Below are positions 59,843 to 64,000 of a stretch of DNA of 64,000 nucleotides, piece by piece (position 1 is the stretch's first letter; every line of letters begins with the position of its first letter). The translations under genes and the position numbers were made by a program. The notes beneath the pieces are model-generated. The model saw nothing but the letters and a program-made list of their open reading frames with translations. It was not told where the DNA came from and ran no database searches. The stretch is from Alistipes sp. (GTDB lineage: Bacteria > Bacteroidota > Bacteroidia > Bacteroidales > Rikenellaceae). Location: the NCBI GenBank assembly GCA_017505725.1, contig JAFVOR010000027.1, positions 1 through 64,000 of the forward strand, in the 5' to 3' direction.

Positions 59843-61747
59843 CTATTTCTTGCGGTTTTGCTGTTTCTGCTGCTCCTCGGCCTGCTTCATCAACTCCTCA
59901 TAGCGCTGCTGGAAACGCGACTTCTTACCGTTTGTGCTCTTTTTCTTGGTGTCCATCATCATACGAATCTTGTTGTCATCCAAGGTGTAGCGGATGATGG
60001 TTGTCTGCAAGATGGTGAAGAGGTTCGAGAGGAGGTAGTAGTAGCATAGACCACTCGCATAGTCGTTGAACCAGAACAACATCATCGCAGGCATCATATA
60101 GACGGTCATAAACTTCATACCTGCCATCTGTGGCTGTGCCGAACCCTGTTGCTTGAAGTTGATGTACGAGTATATGAACATCACAATGGTCATCAACAAA
60201 CAGAACAACGAAACGTGGTCACCATAGAATGGGATGTTGAACGGAAGGTCGAGAACGCTATCGTACGACGAGAGGTCGTCGCTCCACAAGAACGACTTAC
60301 CGCGCAGCTCGATACTTGCAGGGAAGAAGCGGAACATCGCAATGAGGATTGGCATCTGTATTAACATCGGCAGACAACCGCCCATTGGACTGATGCCGGC
60401 CTTGTTGTAGAGTGCCATCATCTCCTGCTGCTTCTTCATCGCATCCTCCTGACGAGGGTATTTCTCATTCAGGGCATCGATCTCAGGCTTGATGACGCGC
60501 ATCTTTGCGGTCGAGAGGTAACTCTTGTAGGTGAGCGGGAAGATTACCAACTTGACCAACAATGTGAGTATAAAGATGATAAGACCAAATGATGCGATAT
60601 ATTTCTGTAAGAAGTCGAATACTGGAATTACTACCCAACGGCTGATAAATGTCGAGAATACCCAACCAAGTGGAATGATACGCTCCATCTCGAGCGACTT
60701 GCCGTTTGCATCGGTGAGTTTCTTCAGAGTCGAGAACTTGTTAGGGCCGAGGTAGAACGAGAAGTCGTAGTTTGTTACCTGTGGGGTATAGTCAATTGTA
60801 GTTGCAAGAGCAAAGTCCTTAATGTAACCCGAACCCTTTGTTGCAGTCTTGAACGATACACTTGGCTGACGCATATTTGCCGAGCGACAGATGAGTGCCG
60901 ACGAGAAGAACTGCTGCTTGAACGAAATCCAATCGGTTGACGATGAGAGAGTCTCATCCTTCGATGACTCGGAGATGCCCAAGTCGTCTACATCGTTCTC
61001 CCCTGGGAAGTGGTAGACGAGAGTAGTGTAGGTGTTCTCATTTTTGAAGCTGCGCTCGTTCTGGTATGAGCGATTGCTCCAGTCGAGTGCGATGCTGCGC
61101 TGATTTGCCATAAGTGGCGCAATGTTGTTGAGTCGCACCTCGAAGTCAACGAGATAGTCGCGCTCAGGACGCTGCTCGTTGTAGATAGTGTAGATGTGGT
61201 CGATCGATCCTTCGCCAACAGGCAGACGCATAGTCACTACTCGCTTGTTGCTCAAATCCTCGATAGGGAGAACCTCGAAATTGTAATTTATGGTAGATAG
61301 TTCTACGGTGCGGAGGTTGTGTTTGATATAGTACGACATATTGAAGCGAGCAGATGTAGGGTCGAAAAGGTGTACCAGCTCGTTGCGCTCCTCTTTTGGT
61401 GCATACTTGGTGTAATCCTTCAATACTACATCGATAATCTGAGCACCGAGAGTAGAGAATCGCACTTGGATGAGGTCGTTCTCAACAACCACCTCGTTGA
61501 TCTTATCTGCCTCGCCAACCAATGTCGACTTTGTTGGAACTTGGCTTGTGGTTTGTGATGCCTCCGAAGTAGCAATTGCAGCGGGTGTCTCCAATGCTTT
61601 CGAGGCCTGCTCTGCCAACTGCTCAATCTGAGCAGCCATCTGCGCCTCCTGCTGCTTCTTTGCCTGGTGGTTTGCGTAGAACATATAACCCACAAACACC
61701 AGGGTCATAAGGACAAAGCCAATAATCGTACTCTTATTCTCTTTCAT
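59843..61747 (-). CDS. yidC: Membrane protein insertase YidC
   Basis: Inserts and folds inner-membrane proteins, with or without Sec. 634 residues. First membrane helix at about 6-25, then a large periplasmic beta-super-sandwich (about 60-360), and the conserved five-helix core (about 370-600: FGLIIFILTLLVKLVIFPLTYKSYLS, GGCLPMLIQMPILIAMF). The C-terminus is lysine/glutamine rich and would contact ribosomes. A rare Shine-Dalgarno-like AGGAG lies at 61759-61763, 11 bases before the ATG. It is coupled to the DUF349 gene (37 bases upstream). Confidence 0.97.
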   Translation of the reverse strand: MKENKSTIIGFVLMTLVFVGYMFYANHQAKKQQEAQMAAQIEQLAEQASKALETPAAIATSEASQTTSQVPTKSTLVGEADKINEVVVENDLIQVRFSTLGAQIIDVVLKDYTKYAPKEERNELVHLFDPTSARFNMSYYIKHNLRTVELSTINYNFEVLPIEDLSNKRVVTMRLPVGEGSIDHIYTIYNEQRPERDYLVDFEVRLNNIAPLMANQRSIALDWSNRSYQNERSFKNENTYTTLVYHFPGENDVDDLGISESSKDETLSSSTDWISFKQQFFSSALICRSANMRQPSVSFKTATKGSGYIKDFALATTIDYTPQVTNYDFSFYLGPNKFSTLKKLTDANGKSLEMERIIPLGWVFSTFISRWVVIPVFDFLQKYIASFGLIIFILTLLVKLVIFPLTYKSYLSTAKMRVIKPEIDALNEKYPRQEDAMKKQQEMMALYNKAGISPMGGCLPMLIQMPILIAMFRFFPASIELRGKSFLWSDDLSSYDSVLDLPFNIPFYGDHVSLFCLLMTIVMFIYSYINFKQQGSAQPQMAGMKFMTVYMMPAMMLFWFNDYASGLCYYYLLSNLFTILQTTIIRYTLDDNKIRMMMDTKKKSTNGKKSRFQQRYEELMKQAEEQQKQQNRKK

Positions 61748-61784
61748 CTTTTTGTTATCTCCTTTTTGTTACTTAAAATTTGTT

Positions 61785-63611
61785 TTACTCCTGTGAATCA
61801 ATCAGTTTTACACGCTCGATGGTGTCTACCAACTCCTGTCGTGCGCGAGCGATCTTCTCTTCTACTGCTGCAATCATAGCCTCGGCACCCTTCGACTTTG
61901 CGAAGAATCCGATGTTATTCTCGAGGGTCTGAATCTCCTGCTCGAGCTGCTTGACGCGGTTGAATAGCTTCTCTCGCTCAGAGCGAAGACGCTTGTCGCC
62001 ACTGTTGCGCATAGTGCTCACCTTCTCCTTAAAACGCGACAACTGCTGCTGTCGGTCTGCTCCGCGTACCGATGCGAAGAGCTTGTCGAGAGCGACCTTG
62101 TACTGCTTCTGAAGCTCATCCTTGTGGCGGATAGGCACGAAACCGATCTCACTCCAACGGCGCTGATACTCCTTGATCTCGTCGAACGACTTGACTGTTG
62201 CCTGGCTCATCTCCTCGAGCAATGCTTGCTTGGCTGCGAGGTTCGCGGCATATTCGTTATCGACCGATGAGAAGTGCTGCGACTTGTTGGCAAAGAATTT
62301 ATCGCACGCAGCACGGAATCGCTTCCAAATAGCATCGGCATATTTGCGTGACACTGCACCCGAAGCCTTCCACTCCGCCTGGAGTGCCAGCAACTCCTCG
62401 GTCGCCTTTGCCCAATCGGTGCGCTCGGCAATAGCCTCTGCACGCTCGCAGAGTGCGGTCTTGATCTCCAAGTTGTTCGACATATCCTCCTTTGCCTCTG
62501 CGTAGAATGCGTGTTTTGCCTCGAAGAACTTGTCGCACGCAGTACGGAAACGGTCGTAAATCTTGTTGTTCTCTCTCTTTGGAGCGAAGCCGATAGTGCG
62601 CCACTCTGCCTGTATCGCCTGCAAGCGCTCGCTTGCTTTGTTCCAGCCTTTGTGGGTGGTAGGTGCTTCGTTTACGATGCTCTCGACCTCGTCGCAGAGT
62701 GCCGACTTGCGCTCGAGGTTGTGGAGCTGCTCCGCCTTGATGCCCTCGAAGTGCTCCTGGTGACGACGATTGATGATTGTTGATGCGGCCTTGAATCTCG
62801 CCCACAACGAATCCTTGTGCTCAATGGCTACAGGGCCCACCTCGCGCCACTCTTCGTGCAACTTCTGCAACTTGTGGAATGCATCCACCACCGAAGATGC
62901 CTCGGTCAACGCTTCGGCCTGCTCGCAGAGTGCGGTTTTGGCCTCAAGGTTGCGCTTCCAATCGAGATCGCGTAACTCCTTGTTAATCTTCACATAGTCG
63001 TAGAAGTTCTCGATGTGGAGGTTGTAAGTCTCATAGAGATCGCTCACGTGTGACTGTGGCACTTGTCCAATGCTACGCCAGCGAGCTTGCAACTCGTGGA
63101 ATTTTGCGAAGGTGGTGTTGAGAGCCTCCTCCGAATCAACCAGCTGCTTCAGCTCCTCGATAATCGCCAATTTTGCTGCGTAGTTATCCTCCTTCTCCTT
63201 GTCGGAGAGAGCCAAGGCCTCGTTGCGCTTGGTGCGGTAGATGTTATACAACTCCTTGAAGCGAACCTCTGCCTCGTCGATCTGTGGGGTGTATTCTGCA
63301 TCCTCGCCATTCTCGGCAAAAAATGCCTTGCGTCGCGCCTCAATGTCTGCACGATGCAATTTATAGAATGCTACCTTCAAAGCTTCGACCTCGTTGCGCA
63401 AGTTTGCCGAAGGCTCGCTCGCAACCTTCTCGGCAAGCAGGGCGAGAACCTCCTCTTTGCTGAGTCGGGCAATTTCGCTCATCGCTCCAACCTCGGTCTG
63501 CTGAAGATCTGCAGCTGCAATCTCAGTCGTTTGGTCGTTAGTCTGCACCACAAATTCTGTCGTAGTAATCTGCTCCTCTACGGGAACTTCAATAGTAGTC
63601 TTGGTAGCCAT
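61785..63611 (-). CDS. DUF349 repeat protein
   Basis: 608 residues, charged and almost entirely helical. After a 70-residue N-terminal part come five DUF349 repeats of about 75 residues, each with a W-x-x-x-G or WR-type core (LQARWRSIGQV, LHEEWREVGPV, IQAEWRTIGFA, LQAEWKASGAV, YQRRWSEIGFV). A C-terminal coiled coil spans about 520-608. No catalytic site is seen. The family function is unknown; being first in a unit with yidC suggests a link to ribosomes or membrane biogenesis, but that is inference only. Confidence 0.9.
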   Translation of the reverse strand: MATKTTIEVPVEEQITTTEFVVQTNDQTTEIAAADLQQTEVGAMSEIARLSKEEVLALLAEKVASEPSANLRNEVEALKVAFYKLHRADIEARRKAFFAENGEDAEYTPQIDEAEVRFKELYNIYRTKRNEALALSDKEKEDNYAAKLAIIEELKQLVDSEEALNTTFAKFHELQARWRSIGQVPQSHVSDLYETYNLHIENFYDYVKINKELRDLDWKRNLEAKTALCEQAEALTEASSVVDAFHKLQKLHEEWREVGPVAIEHKDSLWARFKAASTIINRRHQEHFEGIKAEQLHNLERKSALCDEVESIVNEAPTTHKGWNKASERLQAIQAEWRTIGFAPKRENNKIYDRFRTACDKFFEAKHAFYAEAKEDMSNNLEIKTALCERAEAIAERTDWAKATEELLALQAEWKASGAVSRKYADAIWKRFRAACDKFFANKSQHFSSVDNEYAANLAAKQALLEEMSQATVKSFDEIKEYQRRWSEIGFVPIRHKDELQKQYKVALDKLFASVRGADRQQQLSRFKEKVSTMRNSGDKRLRSEREKLFNRVKQLEQEIQTLENNIGFFAKSKGAEAMIAAVEEKIARARQELVDTIERVKLIDSQE

Positions 63612-63662
63612 ATTATGCTTCTGTTAGATTTTACACTCTATACCTAATAAGGTATAACTCGA

Positions 63663-63670
63663 CAAAGATA
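63663..63670 (-). promoter_or_regulatory. -7 promoter box for DUF349-yidC unit
   Basis: TATCTTTG on the minus strand, 51 bases before the DUF349 start codon. Confidence 0.65.
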
Positions 63671-63715
63671 CGAATTTATTGGCAAACATCAACTATAAAT
63701 AGCTAATTTTTTCAC

Positions 63716-63723
63716 TATCTTTG
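63716..63723 (+). promoter_or_regulatory. -7 promoter box for the NhaC-type gene
   Basis: TATCTTTG ends only five bases before the ATG, so transcription would begin at or next to the start codon (leaderless), or translation begins further in. Confidence 0.6.
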
Positions 63724-63728
63724 CACCT

Positions 63729-64000
63729 ATGAAACGAAAGAGAAAGATTTTGCAGGAGCGAGAGGCGGCCGTATGGATGGCGTTGATACCTATGGCAGTG
63801 TTAGTTGCAATGCTCATACTTGTCATAAAAGTTTTTGGTAACGCCATCGAAGGCGGTAGTCAAATTGCACTGTTGGTTGCTTCGTCGGTTGCTGCACTGA
63901 TTGCTATTTTAGTGTGCAAATGTCCCTGGAGTAGACTGGAGGATGCCATCATCGAGAATGTCAGAACTTCGGCTTCGGCGATTATAATTTTGCTCTTAAT
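63729..64000 (+). CDS. NhaC-family Na+/H+ antiporter, N-terminal part only
   Basis: The first 90 codons of a gene that runs off the window. After a basic start (MKRKRKILQ) there are three hydrophobic segments: ALIPMAVLVAMLILVIKVF, IALLVASSVAALIAILVC, and SASAIIILLL at the edge. The pattern WSRLEDAIIENVRTSASAI is characteristic of NhaC/YvfL-type antiporters, which exchange Na+ for H+ or, in some members, lactate for malate. The gene is complete upstream; the rest is not visible here. Confidence 0.75.
   Translation, partial: MKRKRKILQEREAAVWMALIPMAVLVAMLILVIKVFGNAIEGGSQIALLVASSVAALIAILVCKCPWSRLEDAIIENVRTSASAIIILLL

Overview
The window is a chromosomal segment from a Bacteroidales bacterium, most like the Rikenellaceae/Alistipes group, although the genus is a guess. 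Four things support this. Almost every promoter that can be read has the Bacteroidetes -7 box TAnnTTTG, sometimes with TTTG about 20 bases upstream. Rho carries the long charged insertion typical of the phylum. Start sites mostly lack Shine-Dalgarno sequences. The families present (DUF4886, DUF4919, DUF5715, MetallophosN/C phosphoesterases, TonB-C proteins, BspA-like LRR lipoprotein, YidC with a large periplasmic domain) are Bacteroidales-typical. No rRNA, tRNA, phage, transposase or CRISPR array was seen.

Layout. 1-7.1 kb: ychF, an S1/P1 nuclease and rho on the minus strand, then three tandem S1/P1 nuclease paralogues and a frameshifted macro-domain gene on the plus strand. 7.1-14.7 kb (minus): panB, ppa, a DUF4886 protein and two large lipoprotein metallophosphoesterases. 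14.7-23.3 kb: fabD, a ROK regulator/kinase, a GNAT enzyme, a Sel1-repeat protein, rpe, an ABC-F ATPase, rlmB and an unusual YgjP-GNAT fusion. 23.3-28.7 kb: fabI, an LRR lipoprotein, a TonB-C/beta-barrel protein, an rRNA pseudouridine synthase and radA. 28.7-29.47 kb: a gene-free island of several palindromic repeat families. 29.5-33.8 kb (minus): rseP, DUF5715, dxr and a degenerate M23 protein, all envelope related. 34-37.3 kb: two more tandem metallophosphoesterases. 37.4-43 kb: a sugar-nucleotide-type nucleotidyltransferase, gltX, galM, a strongly structured 6S-like RNA, a lipoprotein and an outer-membrane barrel. 43-48.8 kb (minus): a C11 protease, DUF4919, dapA and ligA. 48.9-54.6 kb (plus): a small acidic protein, acetate kinase with a phosphate acyltransferase, aroQ, a flippase and thiL. 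54.5-63.6 kb (minus): divIC, queE, hpt, a MATE transporter, a heparinase-like lyase, a 3'-5' exonuclease, yidC and a DUF349 protein. The start of an NhaC-type antiporter lies at the right edge.

Most genes are core metabolism and information processing. Two themes stand out. The first is secreted phosphate-ester and nucleic-acid breakdown: four exported S1/P1 nucleases with complete zinc sites and four exported MetallophosN/C phosphoesterases, mostly in tandem arrays. These could work in series to liberate nucleosides and phosphate outside the cytoplasm, which is inference. The second is noncoding: a promoter-driven RNA of about 260 nt with a long rod fold at 41.3-41.55 kb, and several families of dispersed palindromic or periodic intergenic repeats, concentrated between radA and rseP. 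These are the least explained parts of the window.
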